Shown here piece after piece: positions 1-10,562 of a DNA stretch of 64,000 bases. The stretch lies in NCBI RefSeq assembly GCF_003130795.1, contig NZ_CP029352.1, positions 299,001-363,000 on the forward strand, given 5' to 3'. The position numbers and the translations under genes are program-made. The notes under the pieces were generated by a model, which worked only from the letters and a program-made list of their open reading frames with translations, was not told the origin of the DNA and ran no database searches. Positions within the stretch are counted from its first letter, which is position 1. Each line of letters starts with the position of its first letter. Origin of the DNA: Azospirillum thermophilum (GTDB lineage: Bacteria; Pseudomonadota; Alphaproteobacteria; Azospirillales; Azospirillaceae).

Positions 1-221
1 GCCGGCGCGCCGCCGGTCTCCTCGCCGATCACCGGATCGCCGAAGGCCTCGCCGATGCGCCGCCGCACCAGCTCCTCGACGGCGAGGTCGGCGGCGGTGC
101 AGAAGTCGATGCTGCTCTTGCTCTCGATCACTCCCAGCCCCTGGCGCATGGAGCGGGCGAGGGTGCCCGCCTCGACGGCGATGTCGATGGCGAGGCGGAG
201 GCGGGCGTCGAAATCGGTCAT
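1..221 (-). CDS. Inositol-monophosphatase-family phosphatase, N-terminal part (runs off left edge)
   Basis: The leftward reading frame begins at ATG 221-219 and stays open to the window edge (about 73 residues seen). It contains a long helical start, the segment KSSIDFCTAADLAVEE and then VIGEETGG, which matches the inositol-monophosphatase fold: the T-x-x-D region and the GEE metal-ligand segment. Such enzymes remove phosphate from inositol, sugar or nucleotide phosphates using Mg2+. It lies 105 bp downstream of, and in the same direction as, a sugar-phosphate-type ABC importer, so a role in dephosphorylating the imported substrate is a reasonable inference. The true substrate cannot be read from the fragment. 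Confidence 0.8.
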   Translation of the reverse strand, partial: MTDFDARLRLAIDIAVEAGTLARSMRQGLGVIESKSSIDFCTAADLAVEELVRRRIGEAFGDPVIGEETGGAP

Positions 222-326
222 GGGGATGCTCCACCGGACGCCGGCGCGGGGCCGGTCCGGACAAGTCGGGGGTGTGCGCGGCGGAAGGGGTTCCGCTGCG
301 CTGACGGGATGGGGAAAGGGAGCGGA

Positions 327-1438
<1,112 letters not shown>

Positions 1439-1442
<4 letters not shown>

Positions 1443-3550
1443 GCGTTGACCTTCGTGGCAGGGGTGCGGGCGGGGGCGGCGGCGGTCTGGCGGCGGCCGA
1501 GCCGGCGTTCGCCGACCAGCGCCTGGATGGCCAGCAGGGCCAGCACCATGATGACGATGAGCACCGAGGAATAGGCGATGGCGAGGCCGTATTCACCAAC
1601 CTCCGTCCGCCCGACGATGTAGGCGGTGGCGAGGTTGTACTTGGCCGTCACCAGGAAGATGACCGCGCTGACGCTGGTGATGGCGCGCACGAAGCTGTAG
1701 ACCATGGCGGTGACGATCGCCGGCCGCAGCAGCGGCAGGATCACCCGCCGCAGCGTGGTGAAGGACCGCGCCCCCAGCGTCAGCGAGGCCTCGTCCAGGC
1801 TCTTGTCGATCTGGCTCAGCGTGGCGATGCCGGCACGGATGCCGACGGGCATGTTGCGGAAGACGAAGGCGATGATCAGGATCAGGCCGGTCCCCGTCAG
1901 CTCGATCGGCGGCGCGTTGAAGGCGAGGATGTAGCTGACGCCGATCACCGTGCCGGGGATGGCGAAGCTCAGCATCGTCAGGAACTCGAAGGCGCCGCGG
2001 CCGGCGAAGCGCTGGCGCACCAGCAGATAGGCGGTCAGCAGGCCCAGCGCGGCGGTCAGCGGCATGGCGGCCAGCGAGACGCCGAGCGTGGTGAACAGCG
2101 AATCCCAGGCGGAGCCGCTGAACCACCAGCCGTTGGGTCCGCTCTCGATCCCGAAGGCGGTCTGGTAGTGGAGCAGGGTCGGCGTGTTGTCGCGCCCAAG
2201 GCTCTTGACGAAGCCGCCGGCCAGGATGGTGCCGTAGACCAGCACCGTCAGCGCCGTCCAGGCCACCGCGACGGTCGCGGCGACCGCCGTGACGGCGCGC
2301 GGCAGCGGGCTGGGCAGGCCGGCGTCGCCCTTGCCCGACACCGTCGTGTAGGAGCGGCGGCCGAGCCACAGCCGCTGCGCCAGGAAGGCCGACAGGGTGA
2401 AGGACAGCAGGATGATGGCCAGGGCGGCGGCCTTGCCCTGGTCGTGCGCGGCGCCGACCACGGCAAAGAAGATCTTGGTGGACAGCACCTCGAAATTGCC
2501 GCCGAGGACCAGCGGGTTGCCGAAGTCGGCCAGGCTTTCGATGAAGGAGATCAGGAAGGCGTTGGCGAGGCCGGGGCGGATCAGCGGCAGGGTCACCGTG
2601 CGGAAGGTCACCCAGGGCTTCGCCCGCAGCGTCTGCGACGCTTCCTCCAGCGTCGGGCTGACACCCTGCAGAACGCCGACCAGGACCAGGAAGGCGATGG
2701 GCGTGAAGGCGAGGACCTGCGCCATCGCGACGCCCGGCAGCCCGTAGATCCAGCGCGAGCGCGGCAGGCCGAACAGGGTCGTCATCAGCTCGGTCACCAC
2801 GCCGGCCCGGCCGAACAGCAGGATGATGGCGAGGCCGATCACGAAGGGCGGGGTGATGACCGGCAGGATGGAGACCAGCCGCAGTCCGGCCTTGAAGCGG
2901 AAGCCGGTCCGCACGGCGATCAGCGCGAAGGCGAGCCCGGTGCCGGTGGTCAGCGTGGCGACGACGGCGGCGAGCGCCAGCGTGTTCCAGGCCACACCGC
3001 AGACGCTGCCGCTGCCGGTAACGCAGCCGACGCCCCAGACGCTCTCGTCGGTCAGCCGGGCGGCGAGGCCGGAGAGCGAGAGCTGCCCGCCGCCGTCATA
3101 GAGGGCCGACAGCAGGATCTTGACGACCGGGAAACCGACGAACAGCGCAATGGAGCCGAGCACCAGCCCGATCGCCGCGACGATGAAGGCGTCGCCCTTG
3201 CACCAGCCGCGCATGGCGAGGCCCTGGGCGCCCAGCCCGACGCAGGCGATCGCATAGACCGCGGCGCCGGGGCCGAAGCCCGGCTGCGCGATCGCGAAGC
3301 CCTGCAGGACCGTCCAGGCGAGCCCGCCGGCGCCGGCCGCGGTCAGCCAGCGCGCCTGCGTCGGACCCGCCGCGCCGCGCCCCGCAAGCCCGCCGGCGGC
3401 GGCCAGCAAGGGCAGGGCGAGCGGCAGCAGCCAGGGGCGGCCGTCCATGATGCCTTGCCAGAGGGCCGGCATCCCGCCCCCCATGTGCCAGGGCAGCAGC
3501 AGGACGGATACCCATCCCGCCGCCAGCCAGAAGAGAATGGTTCGTTGCAT
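1439..3550 (-). CDS. afuB: ABC transporter permease, two fused membrane domains (AfuB-like)
   Basis: A 703-residue inner-membrane permease carrying two BPD-type permease units in one chain, each with its EAA loop (EEASQTLRAKPWVTFRTVTLP and DEASLTLGARSFTTLRRVILP). An N-terminal block of about 130 residues adds extra membrane helices. Single-chain double permeases of about 700 residues are typical of the AfuB/FbpB group. The gene starts 10 bp after the binding-protein gene and overlaps the ATPase gene by 4 bp, so the three form one transcription unit. Confidence 0.85.
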
Positions 3551-3560
3551 GACGCGGCGC

Positions 3561-4625
3561 CTAGCGGGACATGGACTTGACGTCGCGGTCCCACTTGGCG
3601 AGCAGGCGGGTGCGTTCGGCGCTGGAGCCGTAGCGGGCGAAGTCGTAGGCGATCAGCTTCATCTTGTCGACGCGCGGCGATTCCGGCGGGATCGCCGCGC
3701 CGCTGTTGCTGGGGATCTGGTAGTTCCGGGCCTTGGCCCCCAGGGCCTGGGCGTCCGGCGTCAGCGCCCACTCGTAGAAGGCCTTGGCGGTTTCCGGGTT
3801 GCGGGCGCCCTTGACGAGGCTCATCGAGCCGATCTCATAGCCGGTCCCCTCGCAGGGGGCGACGATGGCGACCGGTGCGCCGGCCTTGGCCTCCACCAGC
3901 AGGTCGTGCTGGAAGGCGATGGCCGTCATGGTCTCGCCCTGGGCCGCCGCCTTGGCGGGCGCGGCGCCGGACTTGGTGTACTGGTTGACGTTGCGGTGCA
4001 GCTTCTTCAGGTAGTCGAAGGCGGCATCCTCGCCCATCAACTGCACCATGGTCGCCAGCATCGTGTAGGCGGTGCCCGAGGAGTTGGGGTCGGCCACCTG
4101 GATCTCGTCGGCGAAATCCTTCTTGACGAGGTCGGACCAGCAGGCCGGCGGGGTCAGCTTGCGCTGGGCCAGCAGGTCCTTGTTGTAGCCGAATCCCAGG
4201 GCGCCCATGTAGATGCCGACCGTGCGGTATCCCGAGACCTCGGCCTGCTTGACGGCCCAGGGATAGAGATCCTCCAGCTTGGTCGACTGGTACTTCTCGG
4301 TCAGCCCCTCCTCGGCCGCCTGGAGATGCGGATCGCCGGACCCGCCGAACCAGACGTCGGCCTTCGGGTTGTCCTTCTCCGCCCGGAGCTGGGCATAGAC
4401 CTCGCCGGAGCTCTTGCGGGTCATCAGCACCTTGATGCCGGTCTGCCGCTCGAAGGAGGTCACCGCCTCGCGGCACCAGTCCTCGTTCACCGAGCAGTAG
4501 ACCACCACCTCGGCCGCGGACGCCGGCGCGGCCCCGGCCGAGACGGCGAGCGCCGACAGGGCGGCGGCGGACAGCAGGGCCGGGCGCAGATGGTCCGCCA
4601 GACGGCGGCGGGTGTGACGAAGCAT
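3561..4625 (-). CDS. afuA: Periplasmic substrate-binding protein, AfuA-like (sugar phosphates)
   Basis: A 354-residue secreted binding protein. The start at 4625 is chosen because GGAGGAGG lies just upstream, and the protein then opens with a classical signal peptide ending ASAAEVV. The mature part carries VYCSVNEDWC, RKSSGE, GGSGDPHLQAAEEGLT, QVADPNSSGTAYT and PCEGTGYE. From memory these match AfuA of Actinobacillus and Citrobacter, originally named for iron but shown to bind hexose and heptose phosphates. Sugar phosphate is therefore more likely than ferric iron as substrate, and the phosphatase in the same operon fits. First gene of a LacI-controlled leftward operon. Confidence 0.75.
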   Translation of the reverse strand: MLRHTRRRLADHLRPALLSAAALSALAVSAGAAPASAAEVVVYCSVNEDWCREAVTSFERQTGIKVLMTRKSSGEVYAQLRAEKDNPKADVWFGGSGDPHLQAAEEGLTEKYQSTKLEDLYPWAVKQAEVSGYRTVGIYMGALGFGYNKDLLAQRKLTPPACWSDLVKKDFADEIQVADPNSSGTAYTMLATMVQLMGEDAAFDYLKKLHRNVNQYTKSGAAPAKAAAQGETMTAIAFQHDLLVEAKAGAPVAIVAPCEGTGYEIGSMSLVKGARNPETAKAFYEWALTPDAQALGAKARNYQIPSNSGAAIPPESPRVDKMKLIAYDFARYGSSAERTRLLAKWDRDVKSMSR

Positions 4626-4724
4626 GGGGCCTCCTCCCGAGAAATCCGTTGTTGCCCCGACGCCGCAGGGCGGCGGGGAGGTCTGGAACGACGGCGGCTG
4701 ACGGGCCTGGACCAGCGGCCGGAC

Positions 4725-4738
4725 TGCACGCGCGTTCA
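4725..4738. promoter_or_regulatory. LacI-type operator O1 (one mismatch) over the start of the afu transcript
   Basis: TGCACGCGCGTTCA differs by one base from the perfect 14-bp palindrome at 4914-4927. It lies a few bases downstream of the -10 of the leftward promoter, where a bound repressor would block initiation. The two sites are 189 bp apart centre to centre, a spacing compatible with looping. Confidence 0.65.
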
Positions 4739-4748
4739 TTCGTTGACC

Positions 4749-4777
4749 AAGCTATTGGAGCGGCGAAGCAGTGTCAA
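4749..4777 (-). promoter_or_regulatory. Promoter of the afu operon
   Basis: Read leftward: TTGACA (4777-4772), 17-bp spacer, TAGCTT (4754-4749). The -35 is a perfect consensus. The predicted start near 4742 lies against operator O1 and about 115 bp upstream of the chosen afuA start. Confidence 0.6.
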
Positions 4778-4900
4778 CTGCCGCCGAGGGGGAATCCGGC
4801 GAAAATCCCGATGGTGCGCCGCATCATCAACGAAGCTTGCGGGGAGCGTGAGCGGGCAGAGCGACGGGCTGCGATCCGGAGCGGCAGGATCGGCGCTTCA

Positions 4901-4929
4901 TTGACAACAGGACTGCACGCGCGTGCAAT
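4901..4929 (+). promoter_or_regulatory. Promoter of the lacI-family gene with embedded operator O2
   Basis: TTGACA (4901-4906), 17-bp spacer, TGCAAT (4924-4929). The spacer and -10 hold the perfect palindrome TGCACGCGCGTGCA (4914-4927). Binding there would exclude RNA polymerase, so the regulator probably represses its own gene. The 4778-4900 stretch between the two promoters shows no gene. Confidence 0.6.
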
Positions 4930-5032
4930 AACCGCGTCCCGTCGGTCGCCAGAGCCGCCTTGCCCTTGCGCGCGCTCCCGGTCCAGGATCGGCGACCGGC
5001 GGATGCGGCCGGAGCGGGGGAAGGATGGGACG

Positions 5033-6016
5033 ATGGGATCGCGGGTGACCGCTCAGCAGGTCGCGGATCTGGCGGGGGTGTCGCGCTCGGCGGTGTCGCG
5101 CTGCTTCGGCGACGGCCAGGTGTCGGAGGAGACCCGCAGGCGCATCATGGCGGCGTCGCAGACGCTGGGCTACCGGCCCAACGCCATTGCCCGCTCGCTC
5201 ACCGGACAGAACACCGGGCTGATCGCCCTGCTGCTGGCGGAGATCGACAATCCCTACATCGACCTCGTCCTGAAGAAGCTGCTGCTCGCCATCGCCGAGG
5301 CGGACAAGCGGGCCCTCGTCATTCCCGAAACGCGGCAGCACGACCTCACCGGCTCGACCATGCATGCGCTCGACTATCAGGCGGACGCCATCGTCGTGCT
5401 GGGGGGCACGGTGTCCGACCATGTGGTCGAGCAGCTTCGCGGGCTGGACACGCCGGTCTTCCAGTTCGGCCGGCAGGGCGGCGGGCTGGGCGGCGTGGCC
5501 TGCGACAACGAGATGGGCGGCCGGATGGGCGGGCGCTTCCTGGTGCAGAGCGGGCGGCGGCGGATCGCCTACATCACCAAGGCGGCGGCGACCGACGCCA
5601 ACCGCCGGCGCCGGGCTGGCTTCGCGGCGGCGCTGGAGGCGGCTGGCCTGCCGGTGCTGGAGGGGGTGGCGCAGGACAACGGCTTCGAGGGCGGCTATCA
5701 GGCCGCGACGCGGCTGTTCTCAGCCCCGGAGCCGCCGGACGCGCTGTTCTGCTTCAACGACATCATGGCGCTCGGCGCGCTGCAGGCCGCAGCCACCTTC
5801 CGGCTGCGCGTGCCGGAGGATGTGGCGATCCTCGGCTTCGACGACATCCCGATGGCCGGCTGGCCGGCCTTCGGACTCAGCACGGTGCGGCCGAACCTGG
5901 ATCTGCAGATCGGGAAGCTGATGGCGATGCTGCTGGAGATCTATGAGGGCGCGCCGGCGCGCCGCACGGTCGACCTCGTCCAGCCCGATCTGGTGGTCCG
6001 CCGGACCGCCGCCTGA
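5033..6016 (+). CDS. LacI-family transcriptional regulator
   Basis: 327 residues from ATG 5033, which follows a purine-rich GGAGCGGGGGAAGG site. Longer upstream extensions of the frame would cover the promoter and are rejected. Residues 5-24 form the helix-turn-helix (TAQQVADLAGVSRSAVSRCF) and about 45-58 the hinge helix (RPNAIARSLTGQ). A periplasmic-binding-protein-like effector domain with FGFDDIPMAGW follows. Divergent from the afu operon, with operator-like palindromes on both promoters, so it most likely represses sugar-phosphate uptake and itself until an imported or derived ligand binds. Confidence 0.88.
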   Translation: MGSRVTAQQVADLAGVSRSAVSRCFGDGQVSEETRRRIMAASQTLGYRPNAIARSLTGQNTGLIALLLAEIDNPYIDLVLKKLLLAIAEADKRALVIPETRQHDLTGSTMHALDYQADAIVVLGGTVSDHVVEQLRGLDTPVFQFGRQGGGLGGVACDNEMGGRMGGRFLVQSGRRRIAYITKAAATDANRRRRAGFAAALEAAGLPVLEGVAQDNGFEGGYQAATRLFSAPEPPDALFCFNDIMALGALQAAATFRLRVPEDVAILGFDDIPMAGWPAFGLSTVRPNLDLQIGKLMAMLLEIYEGAPARRTVDLVQPDLVVRRTAA

Positions 6017-6156
6017 CGGCGTCTGTCCAAAAAAGGTTGGTGCGCTAAGGGCATGGCTGATCCCGCCACTCCGCCCTACTGCCGCTGCCGGTACCTGCTA
6101 CCGTGTAAGGGACCCGGACCAGCCGGGTACGGCAGGGGACGGGGTAGAGAGCGGGG

Positions 6157-7077
6157 ATGACGAGCAGCAGCGTAAGCGGCACGGCGGGCCGGGTCACGGC
6201 GGAGTCCGCATCGTCGCCGATGGCGGGAATCGCCTGGATGGTCCTGGCCAATCTGGTGTTCGTGACGCAGGACGCCACCACCCGCGTGCTGACCCGCAGC
6301 TACCCGGTGATCGAGGTCGCCTGGGGCCGCTTCACGGTCCATCTGATCGTGGCGATCCTGCTGATCGGATGGCACAACCCGGCCCTGTTCCGCTCCGCCC
6401 GGCCGGGCCTGCAGCTCCTGCGCTCGGGCCTGCTCTGCGCCTTGACGCTGATGAGCACGGTCTGCCTGAAGTACCTGCCCTTCGTCGATTTCTCCGCGAT
6501 CATGACGGTGATCCCGGTGATCATCACCGCACTGTCCGTTCCCATCCTGCATGAGCGGGTGGGCTGGCGGCGCTGGGTGGCGGTGATGGTCGGGCTGGCC
6601 GGCGCCCTGACCATCATTGGGCCGGGCGTCGGAGTGGGCACGCTGGACTTGCAGTGGATCTATCTGCTGCCCTTCGTCGCCGCCACCACCAGCGCCTGCT
6701 ACCAGATCGCCACGCGCCTGCTGAAGGGAGCGGACCCGGCGCCGACCACCTTCTTCTTCACCGGCATCGTCGGGACGGCGGTTCTGAGCGCCCTGCTGCC
6801 CTTCCAGTGGGTGACGCCGACGCCGCTGCACGGGGCGATGATGGTCATGCTGGGGGTGATGGGCGCCTTCAGCCACTATTGCATCATCCGCGCCTTCCTC
6901 GCCGCCCAGGCTTCCACCGTGGCGCCCTTCAACTACACGAACCTCGTCTGGGCCATGATGTTCGGGATGTTCGTCTTCCAGGAGATGCCGAGCGGCACGA
7001 CGCTGGCCGGCGCGGCGATGATCACCGCCGCCGGCCTCTACATCATCGCGCGGGAGCGCCGGCGGGCGCAGGGCTGA
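6157..7077 (+). CDS. DMT-superfamily transporter (EamA family)
   Basis: A 306-residue membrane protein with two EamA repeats, about ten hydrophobic segments in all. The first repeat spans about residues 22-155, with the N-terminal VLANLVFVTQDATTRVL and the second helix VIEVAWGRF. The second spans 165-300. The family exports amino acids, metabolites or toxins. Start ATG 6157 follows GAGAGCGGGG. It stands alone: the 140 bp after the LacI gene hold no gene, and the next gene converges on it. The substrate cannot be inferred. Confidence 0.85.
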   Translation: MTSSSVSGTAGRVTAESASSPMAGIAWMVLANLVFVTQDATTRVLTRSYPVIEVAWGRFTVHLIVAILLIGWHNPALFRSARPGLQLLRSGLLCALTLMSTVCLKYLPFVDFSAIMTVIPVIITALSVPILHERVGWRRWVAVMVGLAGALTIIGPGVGVGTLDLQWIYLLPFVAATTSACYQIATRLLKGADPAPTTFFFTGIVGTAVLSALLPFQWVTPTPLHGAMMVMLGVMGAFSHYCIIRAFLAAQASTVAPFNYTNLVWAMMFGMFVFQEMPSGTTLAGAAMITAAGLYIIARERRRAQG

Positions 7078-7119
7078 GCGGCCGGCCCCGTCGACCCTCG
7101 CCTCGGTTCCCGGCCCCGC

Positions 7120-8451
7120 TCAATGCGACAGGCTGGCCCTGCGTGGCGGCGGCGCGATCATGCCGGCCTCGCGGTGGCGGCGGATCACCGCCTGTACCGG
7201 GAAGGTCATCAGCGCGCCCACCGTCAGGCAGGCGGCGAGGAACAGCATGGGCGCGATGGTGCTGCCGGTTTCGTCGCGGATCCAGGGGACGACGTTCTGC
7301 GCGATGAAGCCGCCGAGATTGCCCACCGAGTTGATCGCCGCCAGGCCGGCTGCGGCCGAGGCGCCGGTCAGGAAGCTCGACGGCAGGCTCCACATCACCG
7401 GCTGGGCGGAGAAGATGCCGGCTGCCGCCCCGCACAGGAAGGCGAACTTCACGGCACTGCCCGGCACATAGACGCTGAGGACGAGACAGGCTGCCCCGAA
7501 CAGCGCCGGGCCGACGATGTAGGGGGTCTGGGTGCCGGACTTCGCCGCCATGGCCGGCACGACGCGCAGGGCCACCGCCACGATCACCCAGGGGATGATG
7601 TTGATGAAGCCATTGGCGGTGTTCGACACGCCGAAGCCCTGCACGATGGTCGGCAGCCAATAGCTGAGCCCGTAGGCGGCGAGCGGAAAGGCGATGTAGT
7701 AGGCCGACATCAGAATGACCCGCCGGTCGAGCAGGGCGCTGAAGGGATTGGCGTGGACCGTCTTGCGCATGTCGCGGTCCTCCTTGGCCAGGGTCTGGCT
7801 CAGCCAGCGCCGTTCCTCGTCGGACAGGAACCGGGCGGTCTCCGGCCGGTCCTCCAGGTACAGCAGGGTGACCACCCCCATCAGCACCGCCGGAATCCCG
7901 GTGACCACGAACACCCACTGCCACCCGCGCAGGCCGAGCGCCCCGTCCAGATCGAGCAGCGCACCGCCGATCGGCGCGCCGATGGCGTTGGCGACGGCGC
8001 TGAAGATCATGAAGGACCCGACCATCCGCGCCCGGTGCTCGAACGGAAACCAGATCGTCAGGACATAGAGCACGCCGGGGAAGAAGCCGGCCTCGCAGGC
8101 GCCGAGCAGGAAGCGCAGGATGTAGAACATCGCCGTGCTCTGCGTGAAGGCAAGCGCGATGGTGACCAACCCCCAGGACAGGATGATGCGCGTGAACCAC
8201 AGCCGCGCCCCGACCTTCTCCAGCACGACGTTGCTCGGCACCTCGAACAGGAAATAGCCGATGAAGAACAGCGAGGCGCCGAGCCCGTAGGCGTATTCGC
8301 TGAGCCCGAGGTCGCCGACCATCTGCAGCTTCGCGTAGCTGACGTTCTGGCGGTCGATGTACGCGATCAGGTAGATCAGACCGAGAAAGGGGATCAGCCG
8401 CCAGGTGATCTTGCGGATGGCGGCCGGCCCCGGCGAGGACGCTTCCTGCAT
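7120..8451 (-). CDS. MFS transporter, anion:cation symporter (ACS) family
   Basis: 443 residues with about twelve transmembrane helices. The start region LIYLIAYIDRQNVSYAKLQM and the loop GACEAGFFPGVLYVLTIWFP are typical of the ACS family of proton-coupled organic-anion uptake carriers (phthalate, glucarate, galactonate, hydroxyphenylacetate, tartrate relatives). A cytoplasmic loop around residues 200-240 links the two halves. No catabolic genes lie beside it, so the substrate is unknown. Divergent from the DUF1289 gene with a 216-bp intergenic region. Confidence 0.85.
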   Translation of the reverse strand: MQEASSPGPAAIRKITWRLIPFLGLIYLIAYIDRQNVSYAKLQMVGDLGLSEYAYGLGASLFFIGYFLFEVPSNVVLEKVGARLWFTRIILSWGLVTIALAFTQSTAMFYILRFLLGACEAGFFPGVLYVLTIWFPFEHRARMVGSFMIFSAVANAIGAPIGGALLDLDGALGLRGWQWVFVVTGIPAVLMGVVTLLYLEDRPETARFLSDEERRWLSQTLAKEDRDMRKTVHANPFSALLDRRVILMSAYYIAFPLAAYGLSYWLPTIVQGFGVSNTANGFINIIPWVIVAVALRVVPAMAAKSGTQTPYIVGPALFGAACLVLSVYVPGSAVKFAFLCGAAAGIFSAQPVMWSLPSSFLTGASAAAGLAAINSVGNLGGFIAQNVVPWIRDETGSTIAPMLFLAACLTVGALMTFPVQAVIRRHREAGMIAPPPRRASLSH

Positions 8452-8576
8452 CGTCTCCCCCTTCGTCCCGTGTGGCGGTTTTCGTCCCTCAACACCGGCC
8501 GCAGGAAGACATTCCGTTTTCCTAGCAAAGCATAAGGCGCCGGTGTCCGGCCAGGGCGTTCAGGGCGATCTGGATC

Positions 8577-8597
8577 CGCGAATAAAAATCATTCGCG
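8577..8597. promoter_or_regulatory. Perfect inverted repeat between divergent genes
   Basis: CGCGAAT - 7 bp - ATTCGCG, lying 126 bp upstream of the MFS start and 71 bp upstream of the DUF1289 start. It has the shape of an operator for a dimeric regulator. No cognate regulator is adjacent, so the function is unproved. Confidence 0.3.
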
Positions 8598-8667
8598 AGA
8601 CTGTTGCGCTCCCGATCCGCCGTTTCCACCTTTCTGCGCGAGAGCCCGATCGGAGAGCGATGGCGCG

Positions 8668-9036
8668 ATGACGTTGAAGACCATGCCGGCGGCGGCCGGC
8701 AGCGGGGCCGTCGAGGCGGGCCCGCCGCGCGCGGCGGCGATGCCCGACACGCGGAACCCCTGTATCAAGCTTTGCCGGTTCGACGCAGCCGGGACCTGCC
8801 TCGGCTGCCGGCGGACACGGGCGGAGGTGAAGGGCTGGAAGCGCCTGCCGGAGGACGTCCGGGCCGCAATCAATGACCGCATCCGCACGGCCGGGGTCAC
8901 CGGCCCGCCGCAGCGGAAGCGGAAGGACGAGGCCAAGCGTCTGCGCAAGCTCGCCAGGAAGATCGCCAAGCTGGAGGCCAAGCTTACTGCTCTGCGTGCC
9001 GAGCGGGACGGGCTGGAGGCGACCCGCGCCGGCTAA
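8668..9036 (+). CDS. DUF1289 family protein (Cys-rich)
   Basis: 122 residues. Positions about 30-75 carry the DUF1289 signature: PCIKLCRFDAAGTCLGCRRT with four cysteines in C-x3-C...C-x2-C, then W and P-E. This suggests a small metal-binding or Fe-S-type motif; the function of the family is not known. The C-terminal third is a basic, heptad-like helix (KRLRKLARKIAKLEAKLTALR), probably a coiled coil and longer than in minimal family members. The start is supported only by a weak GGAGAG; an internal ATG at residue 25 is possible. Confidence 0.75.
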   Translation: MTLKTMPAAAGSGAVEAGPPRAAAMPDTRNPCIKLCRFDAAGTCLGCRRTRAEVKGWKRLPEDVRAAINDRIRTAGVTGPPQRKRKDEAKRLRKLARKIAKLEAKLTALRAERDGLEATRAG

Positions 9037-9102
9037 CGTGAGCTCCGGGCCAGCAATCGGTGCCCATTGGTGGTGGACCCGGACTCCTGTCTTGCGCCTA
9101 TC

Positions 9103-9118
9103 ATTAGAATAATCTAAT
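9103..9118. promoter_or_regulatory. AT-rich palindrome upstream of the SQR gene
   Basis: ATTAGA-ATAA-TCTAAT, perfect 6-bp arms, 149 bp upstream of the SQR start in an otherwise GC-rich region. Sulfide/persulfide-responsive ArsR-type repressors (BigR, SqrR, HlyU group) bind short AT-rich palindromes of this kind upstream of sulfur-oxidation genes. This identification is inferred from context. Confidence 0.45.
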
Positions 9119-9266
9119 TTATCAGCCCAACGGACGGTGGCGGAGGACGGGGCGCCGTTCCGGACAATCCGGGGTCGACCCGACCGGGGCATCACGGTGT
9201 CCGCCGGCCAATGCGGGGGCTGCCGGGCGACCGGGGAGCGGGCGCGGTTCAGAAGAGGAAACAGTC

Positions 9267-10562
9267 ATGGCGCATATCGTCATTCTTGGGGCAGGCATCG
9301 GCGGCATTCCGATGGCATACGAAATGAAGGATCTGGCACGGCCGGAGGATCGGGTCACCGTCGTCTCCAACGTCGACCATTTCCATTTCGTCCCGTCCAA
9401 CCCCTGGGTCGCAGTGGGATGGCGCAAGCGGGAAGACATCACGATCCCCCTTGCCGGTCCCCTGGGGCGCAAGGGGGTGGATTTCCGCACCGTCGGCTGC
9501 CGGCGCGTGGTGCCCGAAGCCAATGCGCTGGAACTGAACGACGGCAGCCGGATCGAGTATGACCAACTCGTCATCGCCACCGGTCCCGAGCTCGCCTTCG
9601 ACGAGATCGAGGGGTTCGGCCCGCAGGCCAACACCATCTCGATCTGCCATGTCGACCACGCGGTGGAGGCGGCGCGGCGGTGGGAGGCGTTCTGCCGCGA
9701 TCCCGGCCCGCTGGTGATCGGCGCGGTCCAGGGCGCCTCCTGTTTCGGTCCGGCCTATGAGTTCGCGATGATCGTCGATGCCGACCTGCGCCGCCGCAAG
9801 ATCCGGCACAAGGTTCCGATCACCTTCGTCACCTCCGAACCCTATGTCGGGCATCTCGGTCTCGACGGGGTGGGGGACACCAAGGGCCTTCTGGAATCCG
9901 CCCTGCGCGAGCGGCATATCAAGTGGATCGTCAATGCCCGCACCGACCGGTTCGAGCCCGCCGCCGTCCATGTCACGGAGATGGGGGAGGATGGCCAGGA
10001 AAAGGCGAAGCATGTCATCGACAGCCGTCTGACCATGATGCTGCCGGCGTTCCGCGGCATCGGCGCGCTGCGGGGCGTGGACGGGCTGGTCAATCCGCGC
10101 GGCTTCGTCCTGACCGACAAGCACCAGCGCAATCCGACCTACCGCAACATCTTCGGCGTCGGTGTCTGCATCGCCATTCCGCCGGTGGGCAAGACCCCGG
10201 TGCCGGTGGGCGTGCCGAAGACCGGCTACATGATCGAGACGATGGTGACCGCCACGGCGCACAACATCCGCTCCCTGCTGGACGGCCGCGAACCGACGGA
10301 GGAGCCGACCTGGAACGCGCTGTGCCTCGCCGATTTCGGCGACAGCGGCGTCGCCTTCGCCGCCATGCCGCAGATCCCGCCGCGCAACGTCAACTGGTCC
10401 TCGCACGGGCGCTGGGTGCATCTCGCCAAGGTCGGGTTCGAGCGCTACTTCCTGCGCAAGGTCCGCAAGGGCGTCAGCGCCCCGATGTACGAGCGCTATG
10501 TGCTGAAGCTGCTGGGCATGAAGCGCATCCAGGAGGCTGCCGTGGTGGCCGACGGCGTCTGA
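9267..10562 (+). CDS. sqr: Sulfide:quinone oxidoreductase
   Basis: 431 residues, a membrane-associated FAD enzyme oxidising sulfide and passing electrons to quinone. The N-terminal GAGIGGIPMAYEM is the FAD-binding dinucleotide fold, and a second conserved region is VIATGPELAFDEIEGFG. Cysteines at residues 127, 159 (in QGASCFGPAYEF) and 353 fall at almost the same positions as the three catalytic/conserved cysteines of the Acidithiobacillus enzyme (128, 160, 356, from memory), which separates it from NADH dehydrogenase relatives. The C-terminal amphipathic segment may anchor it to the membrane. Start ATG 9267 follows AAGAGGAAA. No other sulfur gene is adjacent. Confidence 0.85.
   Translation: MAHIVILGAGIGGIPMAYEMKDLARPEDRVTVVSNVDHFHFVPSNPWVAVGWRKREDITIPLAGPLGRKGVDFRTVGCRRVVPEANALELNDGSRIEYDQLVIATGPELAFDEIEGFGPQANTISICHVDHAVEAARRWEAFCRDPGPLVIGAVQGASCFGPAYEFAMIVDADLRRRKIRHKVPITFVTSEPYVGHLGLDGVGDTKGLLESALRERHIKWIVNARTDRFEPAAVHVTEMGEDGQEKAKHVIDSRLTMMLPAFRGIGALRGVDGLVNPRGFVLTDKHQRNPTYRNIFGVGVCIAIPPVGKTPVPVGVPKTGYMIETMVTATAHNIRSLLDGREPTEEPTWNALCLADFGDSGVAFAAMPQIPPRNVNWSSHGRWVHLAKVGFERYFLRKVRKGVSAPMYERYVLKLLGMKRIQEAAVVADGV

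Noticed and set aside
4649..5032. N-terminal extension of the LacI-family protein
   Set aside because: It would add 128 residues that cover both promoters and operators; the ATG at 5033 has a good ribosome-binding site and gives the normal family length.
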